NCBI RefSeq assembly: GCF_003143515.1 | Contig: NZ_CP029343.1 | Coordinates: 5,270,001 to 5,334,000 of the forward strand | From: Massilia oculi | GTDB taxonomy: Bacteria; Pseudomonadota; Gammaproteobacteria; Burkholderiales; Burkholderiaceae_D | DNA length: 64,000 nucleotides | Reading direction: 5' to 3' | In this document: piece after piece, positions 41,003 to 49,912 of the stretch | Layout: each line of letters opens with the position of its first letter | How positions within the stretch are numbered: position 1 is the stretch's first letter | Notes under the pieces: generated by a model | What the model saw: only the letters and a program-made list of their open reading frames with translations | Told to the model about the DNA's origin: nothing | The model's database searches: none | Made by a program: the position numbers and the translations under genes

Positions 41003-41293
41003 ATGGCAACAATCAACGCACCAACCATGGACCGCCGGTCCATTCCCGACCGCCGGGTCACCGTCCATGCGCGCGAGCGCTCGGCCATGTCCGCCGTCGA
41101 CTACATCGCGATGGCGCTCCTGATCATCGGTGGCCTCAACTGGGCCATGGTCGGCCTGTTCGACGTCGACATGGTCGCCACGCTGTTCGGTCCCGAGTCC
41201 GCGCTGACCCGCATCGTCTACGTGGTGGTGGGCCTGGCCGCGCTGTACTCGATCTATACCACGGCCAAGATGGCCAGCAGCAAGCGGCATTAA
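41003..41293 (+). CDS. DUF378 family small membrane protein
   Basis: 96 residues from ATG 41003, with a perfect AAGGAGG ribosome-binding site. A basic N-terminus of about 30 residues precedes two membrane helices (VDYIAMALLIIGGLNWAMVG and IVYVVVGLAALYSIY) that carry the DUF378 signature, including GGLNW and GLFD. Function unknown. The next gene begins directly after the stop codon. Confidence 0.85.
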   Translation: MATINAPTMDRRSIPDRRVTVHARERSAMSAVDYIAMALLIIGGLNWAMVGLFDVDMVATLFGPESALTRIVYVVVGLAALYSIYTTAKMASSKRH

Positions 41294-41770
41294 TTGACGA
41301 CCCGATCCGTGCGCATTGGCCTGATCTCCGACACGCACGGGCTGCTGCGGCCGCAGGCGCTCGAATTCCTGCGTGGCAGCGATCACATCCTGCACGCCGG
41401 CGACATCGTCGGCGCGGACATCCTCGACCAGCTCGCCGGGCTGGCGCCATTGACCGCCGTCCGCGGCAACAATGACCACGGCGACTGGGCGCAAGCCTTG
41501 CCCGAGAGCGTCACCCTGGTACTGGGAGGCGTCACCATCCACCTGCTCCACGACCTCAAGGAACTCGCCGTCGATCCGGCCGCGCAAGGCGTGCGCGTGG
41601 TCGTGACCGGCCATTCGCACAAGCCCGCCTGCGAAGAACGCGGCGGCGTGCTCTACGTCAACCCGGGCGCCGCCGGACGGCGCCGTTTCACCTTGCCGGT
41701 GTCGGTTGGCGAACTGCTGGTCGACGATGGACGGGTGGAGGTCCGGCTGGTCACGCTCGACGTACCGTAA
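41294..41770 (+). CDS. YfcE-type metallophosphoesterase
   Basis: 158 residues if TTG 41294 is used; GTG 41309, giving MRIGLISDTHG, is equally plausible and neither has a clear ribosome-binding site. Metal-binding motifs are ISDTHGLLRP (D-x-H), LHAGDIVG, RGNNDHGD (GNND) and TGHSHKP (GHxH), the full calcineurin-like set of the YfcE/MJ0936 group of small phosphodiesterases. Follows the DUF378 gene without a gap. Confidence 0.88.
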   Translation: MTTRSVRIGLISDTHGLLRPQALEFLRGSDHILHAGDIVGADILDQLAGLAPLTAVRGNNDHGDWAQALPESVTLVLGGVTIHLLHDLKELAVDPAAQGVRVVVTGHSHKPACEERGGVLYVNPGAAGRRRFTLPVSVGELLVDDGRVEVRLVTLDVP

Positions 41771-41782
41771 GCAGGCGTTGCC

Positions 41783-42682
41783 TCACTTCTTCTGTGTCGA
41801 CAAATAAGCCCGCAAGCCGTGGGTGACGACCATCGGCAACACGCTGGCATGGTCTTCGTCGGCGAACACCTTCAGGCGGGTACGCAGGTGCCGGTAGCCG
41901 CGGCCCTTGAGCGCCGCATCGAATTCGCGCAGGTCGGCCACCATGTCGGCATCTTCTTCCGCACGCGAGCGCTTCTTGCCGGGCGCCAGGGTTTCCAGGC
42001 TGCCGATGCCGAAGAATACGCTGGCCGGCAAGTCCTTGTTGCGCGCGGCATAGGCTCGTTCGCGCTCGAACATGATGCCGGCGTCGAACCACAGCGAGGG
42101 ACTGCCGAGGATGTAGTGCTCGAAGCTGCGCGGCGCCTCGAGCATCATCTGCAGGCCGAGCAGGCTGCCGTAGGAGTGGCCGACAAAGATCTTGCGCTTC
42201 ATGTCGGCGCGGTAGTGCCGGGCGATGAAGGGAAAGACTTCGCCGGTCAGGTAGCGGCCATAGGCCGACGCTTCGCCGAAGGCGGGCGCGCGGCCCTGCA
42301 TGTCGGAGCGATAGGCATGCTTGCGCGGGGTCGTCGGCGTGTAGTCGCGGCGGCGGCTGAAGACGGCGCCGTCGCCCTTCGCATACGACAGGCCGACGAC
42401 GATGGCTTCTTCCATGCCTGCATGCCGATTCAGGCGCGACGCGATATTGCGCACCACCGGGAAGGCGTAGTCGGCATCGACCACGAATACGACCGGATAG
42501 GCGCGCTTGCTCGTGGCATAGGAATCCGGCAGGGCGATGAAGACCTGGTAGTCGCGCCCGAGGGTGGTGGCGCGGACGTCGCGTACTTCGGTATTGGCCA
42601 GGACGTAGGGTGAGGGGGCGGCGGGAGCCGCCGCCACGAGCGCCGAAAGAGAAAACACGCACGCGGCAAGGATTGCTTTCAC
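41783..42682 (-). CDS. Secreted alpha/beta hydrolase (esterase D / IroE-like)
   Basis: 299 residues from GTG 42682, chosen because AAAGG lies seven bases upstream and the protein then begins with a clean signal peptide (KAILAACVFSLSALVAAAPA); the frame is open to a TTG at 42709. The domain is PF00756-like: YPVVFVVDADYAFPVVRNIA, the nucleophile elbow FVGHSYGSLLGL (about 163-174), and a C-terminal DEDHASVLP with the probable catalytic His. This subgroup includes ferric-siderophore esterases (IroE, Fes), but no siderophore genes are nearby. Confidence 0.8.
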   Translation of the reverse strand: MKAILAACVFSLSALVAAAPAAPSPYVLANTEVRDVRATTLGRDYQVFIALPDSYATSKRAYPVVFVVDADYAFPVVRNIASRLNRHAGMEEAIVVGLSYAKGDGAVFSRRRDYTPTTPRKHAYRSDMQGRAPAFGEASAYGRYLTGEVFPFIARHYRADMKRKIFVGHSYGSLLGLQMMLEAPRSFEHYILGSPSLWFDAGIMFERERAYAARNKDLPASVFFGIGSLETLAPGKKRSRAEEDADMVADLREFDAALKGRGYRHLRTRLKVFADEDHASVLPMVVTHGLRAYLSTQKK

Positions 42683-42811
42683 GCGAAGACCTTTGTTGTT
42701 GTCGTGCAAGCATTGTCACACAGCTCGTTGTCTCAGGAAAGCAATGCCGAGGCCGGGCGCGGGTGCCCGAAATCCCTTAAGATAGGGGCCGTTTCATCAA
42801 CCGCGCAGCAC

Positions 42812-43213
42812 ATGACTCTCCAGTCCGACCAACCCCGTTTCAAACCCCGCCCCTGGACGCCCCTCGAGACGCCGCAGGACGTCGAACTCTGGATTGACGA
42901 GCACAACGCCGCGATGCGCGAGCTGATCCGGCCGCAAGAGACCGGCGTCGGCATCTGTTTCACGCTGGCCGAGGGCGGCACGGTGCATATGCAGACGACG
43001 GAAGACGCGATCGTGCTCGACGTCGACGACGACGCCGCGTGGATCGCGCCACTGATCATGGCCGCCACCGGCGCCGAGCAGCCGCGCGGCCACTACTGGC
43101 TGCTGCCGGACGACAGGCTGGTGCAGCTGATCCTCGGCCTGTCGATGCTGGTGCAGAGCACGATGCTGGTGACGGGCCACAACTTCGGTGCGGCCGGTCG
43201 CCGCGCCTGGTGA
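42812..43213 (+). CDS. Hypothetical protein
   Basis: 133 residues from ATG 42812, preceded by AGCAC rather than a good Shine-Dalgarno sequence. Acidic, with WTPLETPQDVELWIDEHNAAMRE at the N-terminus and an EGGTVHMQTTEDAIVLDVDDD stretch in the middle. No signal peptide or helix pair. No family recognised. Its codon usage is typical of the genome. Confidence 0.6.
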   Translation: MTLQSDQPRFKPRPWTPLETPQDVELWIDEHNAAMRELIRPQETGVGICFTLAEGGTVHMQTTEDAIVLDVDDDAAWIAPLIMAATGAEQPRGHYWLLPDDRLVQLILGLSMLVQSTMLVTGHNFGAAGRRAW

Positions 43214-43305
43214 TGTCAGCTTCTCGGTCGTTGCCGCCAAGGCGCCCGGCGAGGGCGGGAACGACGCGTCAATCGTGGAGTTTCGCCTGATCGATCATTC
43301 TTGCT

Positions 43306-44262
43306 TCAGTAGGGCAGACCGGTCACGTCGAGCCGCACTTGCCACACGGCGCCGGCGCCCGTGATGTACAGGGTCTTGCCGTCGGCGCCGCCGAAGGCCA
43401 CGTTGGTGACGTTGGCGTCGGTCCGGATGGTCGCCAATTTTCGGCCCTGCGGCGTGAACACGCGCACGCGCTTCGGTCCATGCTCGGTCACGTACAGGTT
43501 GCCGTGGCAGTCGAGCGTCATGCCGTCGCCGTTCTCGATGCCGCGGATGACATCGTGGCCCGCCTGCGGCACGCCGTCCCTGATCGGATAGGCGCGCACC
43601 GCGCCGTCGCTCGCGTTCACGTACAGGGTGTCGCCGTTCAGCGAGAGCGCGATCCCGTTCGGATTCTTGCGCGTGCCGTCCACCAGCGTCACGACGCCGT
43701 CGGGTGCGATGCGGTAGATGCCGGTCACCGGCTGGCCGCCGGGAGCGGCGGCCTTCTGGTAATCCGGGTCGGTGAAGTAGATGGTGCCGTCGGCCGCGAT
43801 CGCGATGTCGTTCGGTGAATTGAAGACCTGTCCCTGATAGCGCGTGGCGACCTCCGCACGCTGGCCGGTCGCGACGTCATAGCGCGACATGGCCTTGTAC
43901 TTGTGGGTTGCGGCGATCAGCGCGCCGCTGGCGTCGACCGCCAGGCCGTTGCTGCCCGCGTCCTCGAGCGCCGTGCTCACCGTGCCGTCGGGCGAGAACT
44001 TGCGCACGCGCGAAGGGAACCCTGTGCTGAAGCTGAAGTCCGAGAAGTACAGCGCATCCCTGATCCATACCGGTCCCTCGTACAGCCCCGGCTCGCTGCG
44101 CGACGGCTTGATCGCGGCGATCCGTTCTGCCTTGAGCTCACCCGATGGCGGCTTGCCGCTGCAGCTGGCGGGCATGGCGGCAGCGGGCAGGGCGGCAACC
44201 ACGCTGGCCGCGAGCAGGGCGCGAACGAGGGGAGCGAAGCGGAATGGACGGGATGGGGTCAT
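43306..44262 (-). CDS. Secreted SMP-30 / gluconolactonase family protein
   Basis: 318 residues from ATG 44262, with AAGGAGA nine bases upstream (a TTG three bases earlier is in frame). A signal peptide (about 10-30, ending AAAMPA) is followed by a six-bladed propeller with the metal ligands of the SMP-30 family: Glu in LYEGPVW (about 62), Asn in VFNSPNDIAIAADG (about 148) and Asp further on. These enzymes hydrolyse sugar lactones. It is divergent from a Tat-exported glucose-fructose oxidoreductase-like gene, whose expected product is a lactone, so a periplasmic two-step oxidation of sugar to aldonic acid is plausible. Confidence 0.85.
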   Translation of the reverse strand: MTPSRPFRFAPLVRALLAASVVAALPAAAMPASCSGKPPSGELKAERIAAIKPSRSEPGLYEGPVWIRDALYFSDFSFSTGFPSRVRKFSPDGTVSTALEDAGSNGLAVDASGALIAATHKYKAMSRYDVATGQRAEVATRYQGQVFNSPNDIAIAADGTIYFTDPDYQKAAAPGGQPVTGIYRIAPDGVVTLVDGTRKNPNGIALSLNGDTLYVNASDGAVRAYPIRDGVPQAGHDVIRGIENGDGMTLDCHGNLYVTEHGPKRVRVFTPQGRKLATIRTDANVTNVAFGGADGKTLYITGAGAVWQVRLDVTGLPY

Positions 44263-44416
44263 CAATGTGGTCTCCTTTTATGAATGCCTGGGTTGGCGTG
44301 CGCTGTGTTAACGCTACCATTTCAATCGAATCAATTGTATCCTTATTAAGCAATGGTAACCCGGGCCGCTCGACCGGCACGGCATTCGAACGAAAACATT
44401 CTGCAAGGAGACCTGA

Positions 44417-45529
44417 ATGATCGACCTGAATCGGCGCGGCCTGGTGATGGCTGCGGGTGGTGTGCTGGCGGCCGGCGCGGTGGGCATGCCGGCCTGGGCC
44501 AATCCCGAACGCAAGCTGGGCTATGCGGTCGTCGGCCTGGGCGGTTATGGACTGGGCCGCATCATCCCCCAGTTCAAGGAATGCCGGCACAGCCGCCTGG
44601 TGGCGCTGGTCAGCGGCGACCCGGCCAAGGCGAAGAAGGTGGCCGCTGAATATGGCGTGCCCGAACGCGGCATCTATCATTACCAGAACTACGACGGCAT
44701 CCGTGACAATCCGGACATCGACATCGTCTACATCTGCCTGCCCGTCTTCATGCATGCCGAGTACACGATTCGCGCCGCCCAGGCCGGCAAGCACGTGATG
44801 TGCGAAAAACCGATGGCGATCAGCGTGGCGGAATGCGAGCAGATGATCGCCGCCTGCCGCAAGGCCGGCAAGAAGCTGATGCTGGGCTATCGCTCGCGCT
44901 TCGAGCCGCACAACGTCGAGGCGATCCGCCTGGCGCGCAGCGGGGCGATCGGCAAGCTGCGCTATTTCCGCTCCGAACACGGGTTCATCGCGCGCGATCC
45001 CAATGCCTGGCGCATGAAGAAGGCGCAATCGGGCGGCGGCTCGCTGATGGACATCGGTATCTACGCGCTGCAGGCGGCGCGCTACATGACCGGCGAGGAG
45101 CCGGTTGCCGTGTTCGCCAAGGAAACCACCGACCGCAGCGATCCGCGCTTCCGCGAGGTCGAAGACATGATTGACTTCCAGCTCGAATTCCCGTCCGGCG
45201 TCATCGGTTCATGCATGTCGATGTACAGCGCCAACCGCAACCAGTTCGTGCTGATGGGCGACAAGGGCCGGATCGAACTGGAACCCGCCACCGCCTACAG
45301 CGGCCAGCGCATGTGGGTCGGCGGCGAGCGCAGCGAGAAGACCCTGGTGACGCCGCCGGCGGGGCCGTATGCGAACCAGTGGGTCGGCCAGCTCGACCAT
45401 ATGGCGCAATGCGTGAAGGATAACCGCGAGACCATCGTGCCGGGCGAGGAAGGCTTGCGCGACATCCGCATCATCGAGGCTGTTTACCGCTCGGCGCGAG
45501 AACAGAAGCGCATCGCTCTGCGCGGCTAG
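44417..45529 (+). CDS. Gfo/Idh/MocA oxidoreductase, probably Tat-exported glucose-fructose oxidoreductase type
   Basis: 370 residues from ATG 44417, with AAGGAG upstream. A twin-arginine-like leader (NRRGLVMAAGGVLAAGAVG, ending AWA) precedes a Rossmann domain (VVGLGGYGLGRII, about 38-50). The EKP motif (HVMCEKPMA, about 130) supplies the catalytic Lys. In the GGGSLMDIGIYALQ segment a Tyr stands where simple dehydrogenases have His, as in Zymomonas GFOR. GFOR keeps NADP bound and turns glucose plus fructose into gluconolactone plus sorbitol. It is divergent from the lactonase gene, 154 bases away. Confidence 0.83.
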   Translation: MIDLNRRGLVMAAGGVLAAGAVGMPAWANPERKLGYAVVGLGGYGLGRIIPQFKECRHSRLVALVSGDPAKAKKVAAEYGVPERGIYHYQNYDGIRDNPDIDIVYICLPVFMHAEYTIRAAQAGKHVMCEKPMAISVAECEQMIAACRKAGKKLMLGYRSRFEPHNVEAIRLARSGAIGKLRYFRSEHGFIARDPNAWRMKKAQSGGGSLMDIGIYALQAARYMTGEEPVAVFAKETTDRSDPRFREVEDMIDFQLEFPSGVIGSCMSMYSANRNQFVLMGDKGRIELEPATAYSGQRMWVGGERSEKTLVTPPAGPYANQWVGQLDHMAQCVKDNRETIVPGEEGLRDIRIIEAVYRSAREQKRIALRG

Positions 45530-45588
45530 TCACCGACGCTGGTTTTCGGTTATAAAGTGCCACTGACCGTGGTGCAGGGTAAGAGTCG

Positions 45589-46403
45589 ATGGTTGAGGTA
45601 GCAACGAAGGGGCGGCGGCAGCGGTGCATGGCCGCGGGAATGGCGGCAGCCTTGCTTGCCATCGTGCTGCCGGTCGCGCGCGGCGCCGACCTGATGGGCG
45701 AGACCAGGGCCCGCGGCGTCTTGCGCATCGCCGTCGAAGGCACGTACCCCCCTTCAATTTCAAGGATCCGAAGACCGGCCACCTGACCGGCTACGACGTC
45801 GAGGTGGCGCGCCTGGTTGCCGCTAGGATGAAGCTCAAGCCGCAGTTCGTGTTCACCGAATGGAGCGCCGTCCTGCCGGCCGTAACGTCAGGCAAGGTCG
45901 ACGCCGCCATCAGCCAGGTGATCATCACGCCCGAGCGCGAGCAGTCCCACGACTTCTCGGTCCCCTATACCTATTCGGGCTTCCAGCTCATCGTGCGCAA
46001 GAACGAGCGCGCCAGTTACCGCAGCCTGGCCGACTTGAAGGGGCGCAAGCTGGGCGTGCGCCAGGGCAGCGTGTTCGAGCAGCGGGCGCGGGCGGTGAAG
46101 GGGATCGAGGTCAGGACTTACCCGGCCGTGCCCGAGAACCTGCAGGACCTCGCCTTCGGGCGCATCGACGCGTCGCTCGACGACAGCCTGATGGTGAGCT
46201 ACCTGCTGAAGCATTCGGAATTGCCGATCAAGGCCGGACCACGGGTGGGCGAACCGGTGCGCATCGGCGTGGCTTTTCGCAAGGGTAATCCGGACTTCAA
46301 GGCCGCGATCGACAAGATACTGAACGAGGCGCGCGCCGAAGGCACCCTGCGCCGGCTGTCGTTCAAGTGGTTCGGCGTCGACGCCAGCAGCGCCCCGCGC
46401 TAG
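45589..46403 (+). pseudogene. Amino-acid ABC transporter substrate-binding protein with a one-base frameshift
   Basis: The first frame (from ATG 45589) encodes a signal peptide (MAAALLAIVLPVARGA) and LRIAVEGTYPP. The rest, FNFKDPKTGHLTGYDVEVARL onward, is in another frame. One C is missing from the run at about 45747-45752. Restored, the protein has 271 residues and is a normal SBP_bac_3 periplasmic binding protein: GYDVEVARLVAARM, DAAISQVIITPER, YSGFQLIVRKN, LGVRQGSVFEQ and a C-terminal KWFG. It would bind a polar amino acid. No permease genes adjoin. As read it yields only a truncated leader. Confidence 0.88.
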
Positions 46404-46427
46404 TCGCGGACGACGCACACGGTAACA

Positions 46428-46454
46428 GGCGCGGCCCGTCTTGCGGGCCGCGCC
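46428..46454 (+). terminator. GC-rich hairpin after the binding-protein gene
   Basis: A perfect 11-bp stem (GGCGCGGCCCG / CGGGCCGCGCC) with a five-base loop lies 25 bases after the stop codon. No T-tract follows, so termination is probable rather than certain. Confidence 0.5.
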
Positions 46455-46630
46455 AACGGTTGTCCGCCGGCGGCCCTGGTGCTGATCTTGCTGCTTACCG
46501 GCACTCTGTTGATTGCCGGCACGCTGACCGGCGCGGCTCGCTGCCGATCTCTTTTCGTCCAGTTCGGGGTAATTCGGCGCTTTATCGCCATGTCCTTTGA
46601 ATCAGACAAATTCAGCAGTCAGTCTGAGAT

Positions 46631-46747
46631 TCATCGGTAGGCCAGCATAATCCCTTGCTGGCGCAGAAGGGACTGCATCTCGCCGAAGATGGCCACCTGC
46701 TGCTCGAGCCTGCAGCCGCCGTGGCCTCCGCCCTTGACCGTATGCAT
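46631..46747 (-). CDS. Possible 38-residue peptide
   Basis: The minus-strand frame from ATG 46747 begins MHTVKGGGHGGCRLEQQVAI and ends LRQQGIMLAYR, with GC-rich third positions like real genes here. No ribosome-binding site and no recognised family. It could be the surviving end of a longer gene. Confidence 0.25.
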   Translation of the reverse strand: MHTVKGGGHGGCRLEQQVAIFGEMQSLLRQQGIMLAYR

Positions 46748-46820
46748 TACATTGCAGCAGGCAGGCGGCCTTCACGGCATGCAATCGATGGTGCAGCGTG
46801 ATGGTCGCCATGGGCGCTCC

Positions 46821-48497
46821 TTACATGTTCGGATAGTTGGGGCCGCCACCGCCCTCCGGGGTGACCCAGACGATGTTCTGGGTCGGATCCTTGATGTCGC
46901 AGGTCTTGCAATGCACGCAGTTCTGGGCATTGATCTGCAGGCGGTCGCCGCCATCCTCGCGCTTGACGAACTCGTACACCCCGGCCGGACAGTAACGCTG
47001 TTCCGGACCGGCATACCTGGCCAGGTTGACGTCGACCGGGACGCTCGGATTCTTGAGCGTCAGGTGGACCGGCTCGTCCTCGCGGTGGTTGGTGTTCGAG
47101 ATGAACACCGACGACAGCTTGTCGAAGGTCAGCTTGCCGTCCGGCTTCGGATAAGCGATCGGCTTGTAGTGCGAAGCCGGCTTCAGGCATTCGTGGTCGG
47201 CGTGCTGGTGGTGCAGGGTCCAGGGCGCCTTGCCGCGGAACACGATCTGGTCGATGCCGGTCATGATCGTGCCCAGGACCAGTCCCTTGCTCATCCACGG
47301 CTTGAAGTTGCGCGCGATATGCAGCTCTTCGTGCAGCCACGATTTCTCGAATGCTGCCGGGAAGGCGCTCAGCTCGTCGCTCGAGCGTCCTTCGCCCAGC
47401 GCCGCGAAGGCGGCTTCGGCGGCCAGCATGCCGGTCTTGAGCGCCGCGTGGCTGCCCTTGATGCGGCTGGTGTTCAGGAAGCCGGCGTCGCAGCCGATGA
47501 GAACACCGCCCGGGAACACGGTCTTCGGCAAGGATTGCAGACCCCCAGCGGTGATGGCGCGCGCGCCATACGAAATGCGCTTGCCGCCTTCGAAGAAGCC
47601 GCGGATGTCCGGGTGGGTCTTGTATCGCTGGAATTCCTCGTACGGCGACAGATAGGGGTTCTGGTAACCCAGCCCCACCACATAGCCGACCGCGACCAGG
47701 TTGTTTTCCAGGTGGTACAGGAAGGAGCCGCCATAGGTATCGTTCGGCAGCGGCCAGCCGGCCGTGTGGATCACCAGGCCCGGCTGGTGCCTGGCCGGAT
47801 CGATCTCCCACAGCTCCTTGATGCCGATGCCGTAGGTCTGCGGATCCTTGCCCTTGTTCAGGTCATACTTCGCCATCAGCTGGCGGCCCAGGTGGCCGCG
47901 CGAACCCTCGGCGAAGAAGGTGTATTTGGCGTGCAGTTCCATGCCGAGCTGGAAGTCCGCGCCCGGCTCGCCGTCGCGGTTGACGCCCATATTGCCGGTC
48001 GCCACGCCCTTGACCGAGCCGTCCTCGTTGTACAGGATCTCCGCGGCCGGGAAGCCCGGGAAGATTTCCACGCCCAGGCTTTCGGCCTGCTGGCCCAGCC
48101 AGCGCACGACGTTGGCGAGCGAGACGATGTAGTTGCCGTGGTTCTTGAGCGCCGGCGGAATGGCGAACACGGGCGTCGAAAACGATTTGGTTTCGGTCAG
48201 GAACATGACACGGTCTTCCGTGACCTGCGTGTTCAGCGGTGCGCCTTTTTCTTTCCAGTCAGGAATCAGTTCGTTTAGCGCACGCGGATCCATCACCGCG
48301 CCCGACAGGATGTGGGCGCCCAGTTCGCCGCCTTTCTCCAATACGCAAACCGATACTTCCTGGCCTTTTTCTGCAGCCAGCTGCTTGAGCCGGATCGCCG
48401 CGGCCAGGCCGGCAGGGCCGCCGCCGACGATCACGACGTCGTACTCCATGGCTTCGCGCGGTCCGTATTGTTCGATGAGGGTGCTTGTCTCTGTCAT
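46821..48497 (-). CDS. etfD: Electron transfer flavoprotein-ubiquinone oxidoreductase
   Basis: 558 residues from ATG 48497; the frame is open further but homology starts at YDVVIVGGGPAGLAAAIRL (FAD site, about 19-37). The HILSGAVMDPRALNELIP block and YGGSFLYHL belong to the ubiquinone-binding domain. The C-terminus carries the [4Fe-4S] ligands in RYCPAGVYEF and NCVHCKTCDIKDP. The enzyme is attached to the inner membrane and passes electrons from ETF (fatty-acid and amino-acid dehydrogenases) to the quinone pool. The ETF genes are not in the window. Confidence 0.95.
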   Translation of the reverse strand: MTETSTLIEQYGPREAMEYDVVIVGGGPAGLAAAIRLKQLAAEKGQEVSVCVLEKGGELGAHILSGAVMDPRALNELIPDWKEKGAPLNTQVTEDRVMFLTETKSFSTPVFAIPPALKNHGNYIVSLANVVRWLGQQAESLGVEIFPGFPAAEILYNEDGSVKGVATGNMGVNRDGEPGADFQLGMELHAKYTFFAEGSRGHLGRQLMAKYDLNKGKDPQTYGIGIKELWEIDPARHQPGLVIHTAGWPLPNDTYGGSFLYHLENNLVAVGYVVGLGYQNPYLSPYEEFQRYKTHPDIRGFFEGGKRISYGARAITAGGLQSLPKTVFPGGVLIGCDAGFLNTSRIKGSHAALKTGMLAAEAAFAALGEGRSSDELSAFPAAFEKSWLHEELHIARNFKPWMSKGLVLGTIMTGIDQIVFRGKAPWTLHHQHADHECLKPASHYKPIAYPKPDGKLTFDKLSSVFISNTNHREDEPVHLTLKNPSVPVDVNLARYAGPEQRYCPAGVYEFVKREDGGDRLQINAQNCVHCKTCDIKDPTQNIVWVTPEGGGGPNYPNM

Positions 48498-48691
48498 GGT
48501 TGTCAGGGTGCTCTTAGTAGGCAATCTTGAAAATAGCACGAGTGTGCGGGTTTTTGCTGTTCAATGCAACTTGCGCGCCATTGTAAAGGCAATATTAGAT
48601 GAGGCAATCTAATACTGGACATTTGTGGGATGATGATGCTTTCGCAATCAGCCAGGTTCGTGGCCGGCATGACAGCATTGGGGAGCGGGAC

Positions 48692-49468
48692 GTGGGAATC
48701 GAAGTCAATTTCGAAGGAAAGATCGCGATGGTCACCGGCGCGTCAAGCGGACTCGGCGCGCGCTTCGCGAAGGCGCTGGCCGGGGCCGGAGCGCAGGTCG
48801 TGCTGGCCTCGCGCCGGGTCGAGCGCTTGAAGGAATTGCGCGCCGAGATCGAGGCCGATGGCGGGGCCGCGCACGTGGTGCGCCTCGACGTGACCGACCT
48901 CGGCAGCATCAAGGCGGCGATCGCGCACGCCGAGACCGAGGCGGGGCCGATCGACATCCTGGTCAATAATTCCGGCGTCTCGTCAACCCAGCGTCTGCTG
49001 GATGTCGGCGAAGACGACTATGGCTATATCATGGACACCAATCTGCGCGGCGCCTTCTTCATGGCGCAGCAGACGGCCAAGCGCATGATCGCGCGCGCCA
49101 AGGGCGACCCGCGCAAGCAGCATCGCATCGTCAACATCGCCTCGGTCGCCGGCCTGCGCGTGTTGCCGCAGATCGGCGTGTATTGCATGAGCAAGGCCGG
49201 CGTGGTGCAAATGACCAAGGCGATGGCGGTGGAGTGGGGCAAATACGGGATCAACGTCAATGCGATTTGTCCCGGCTACATCGCCACCGATTCGAACGAG
49301 GATTATTTCAACACCGAACCAGGCCGCAAGCTGATCGAGATGTTGCCGCGCAAGCGGCCGGGCAAGCCGGAAGACCTCGACGGGCTCCTGCTGCTGCTGG
49401 CGGCGGAAGAAGCCCATTTCATCAATGGCGCCATCATCACGGCCGATGACGGGATGACGGCGCAGTAA
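48692..49468 (+). CDS. Short-chain dehydrogenase/reductase
   Basis: 258 residues from GTG 48692, with GGAG upstream; an in-frame ATG at 48599 gives a longer leader without homology. The NAD(P) motif is VTGASSGLGARFAKAL (about 13-28), with NNSGV (about 91), the catalytic Ser in IVNIASVAGL and YCMSK (Tyr and Lys, about 167-171). The closing ITADDGM segment is typical of the SDR classical type. Likely acts on 3-hydroxyacyl or related substrates given the thioesterase 24 bases downstream, but this is inference. Confidence 0.88.
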   Translation: MGIEVNFEGKIAMVTGASSGLGARFAKALAGAGAQVVLASRRVERLKELRAEIEADGGAAHVVRLDVTDLGSIKAAIAHAETEAGPIDILVNNSGVSSTQRLLDVGEDDYGYIMDTNLRGAFFMAQQTAKRMIARAKGDPRKQHRIVNIASVAGLRVLPQIGVYCMSKAGVVQMTKAMAVEWGKYGINVNAICPGYIATDSNEDYFNTEPGRKLIEMLPRKRPGKPEDLDGLLLLLAAEEAHFINGAIITADDGMTAQ

Positions 49469-49492
49469 TTTTTTGGGAAGCAGAGACAGGGA

Positions 49493-49912
49493 ATGAGTAG
49501 CAAGAAGCTGGTTCACACCATGCGCATGCCGATCCGCTGGGGCGATATGGACGCCATGGGGCATGTCAATAACACGAATTATTTCCGTTACATCGAGTCG
49601 GCCCGCATCGCCTGGCTGGAACAGGTGGGCGGCCTGCCGGATTCGCGCGCCGAAGGACCGGTGATCGTCAATGCATCGATGAACTTCCTCAAGCAATTGA
49701 CCTATCCGGGAGAGATCGAGATACGCACCTTCGTGGCGCCACCGGGACGCTCGAGCGTCGAAGTGTCGCACGAGATCCGCCTGGTCGGAGCGGACGGCGC
49801 ACCGGGGGACCTGCATGCCGACGGCGTGGCCAAGGTGGTGTGGGTCGACTTCAAGCTCGGCAAGTCGGCGCCGTTGCCGGAATCCCTGCGCGCCGGGCTG
49901 CCGGCTGAATAA
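49493..49912 (+). CDS. Acyl-CoA thioesterase, 4HBT hot-dog family
   Basis: 139 residues from ATG 49493, with AGGG upstream. The signature IRWGDMDAMGHVNNTNYFRYIESAR (residues 14-38) contains the catalytic Asp of the 4-hydroxybenzoyl-CoA thioesterase family, and the second half (SVEVSHEIRL...AKVVWVDF) completes the single hot-dog fold. It hydrolyses acyl-CoA thioesters. Directly follows the SDR gene, probably co-transcribed. Confidence 0.9.
   Translation: MSSKKLVHTMRMPIRWGDMDAMGHVNNTNYFRYIESARIAWLEQVGGLPDSRAEGPVIVNASMNFLKQLTYPGEIEIRTFVAPPGRSSVEVSHEIRLVGADGAPGDLHADGVAKVVWVDFKLGKSAPLPESLRAGLPAE

Larger units (their letters stand above)
46404..46820. other. Region without a clear gene between the binding-protein gene and ETF-QO
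   Basis: 417 bases. A perfect 11-bp hairpin follows the binding-protein gene (listed separately). Plus-strand sequence at 46475-46530 could encode a single membrane helix (ALVLILLLTGTLLIAG), but the frame has no convincing start. On the minus strand a 38-codon frame (46631-46747) reads like coding sequence. These look like remnants of lost genes. Confidence 0.4.

Noticed and set aside
46602..46811. 69-codon minus-strand frame starting MATITLHHRL
   Set aside because: After about 22 codons it becomes Arg/Ala-rich shadow sequence; the alternative frame from 46747 looks more like coding DNA.
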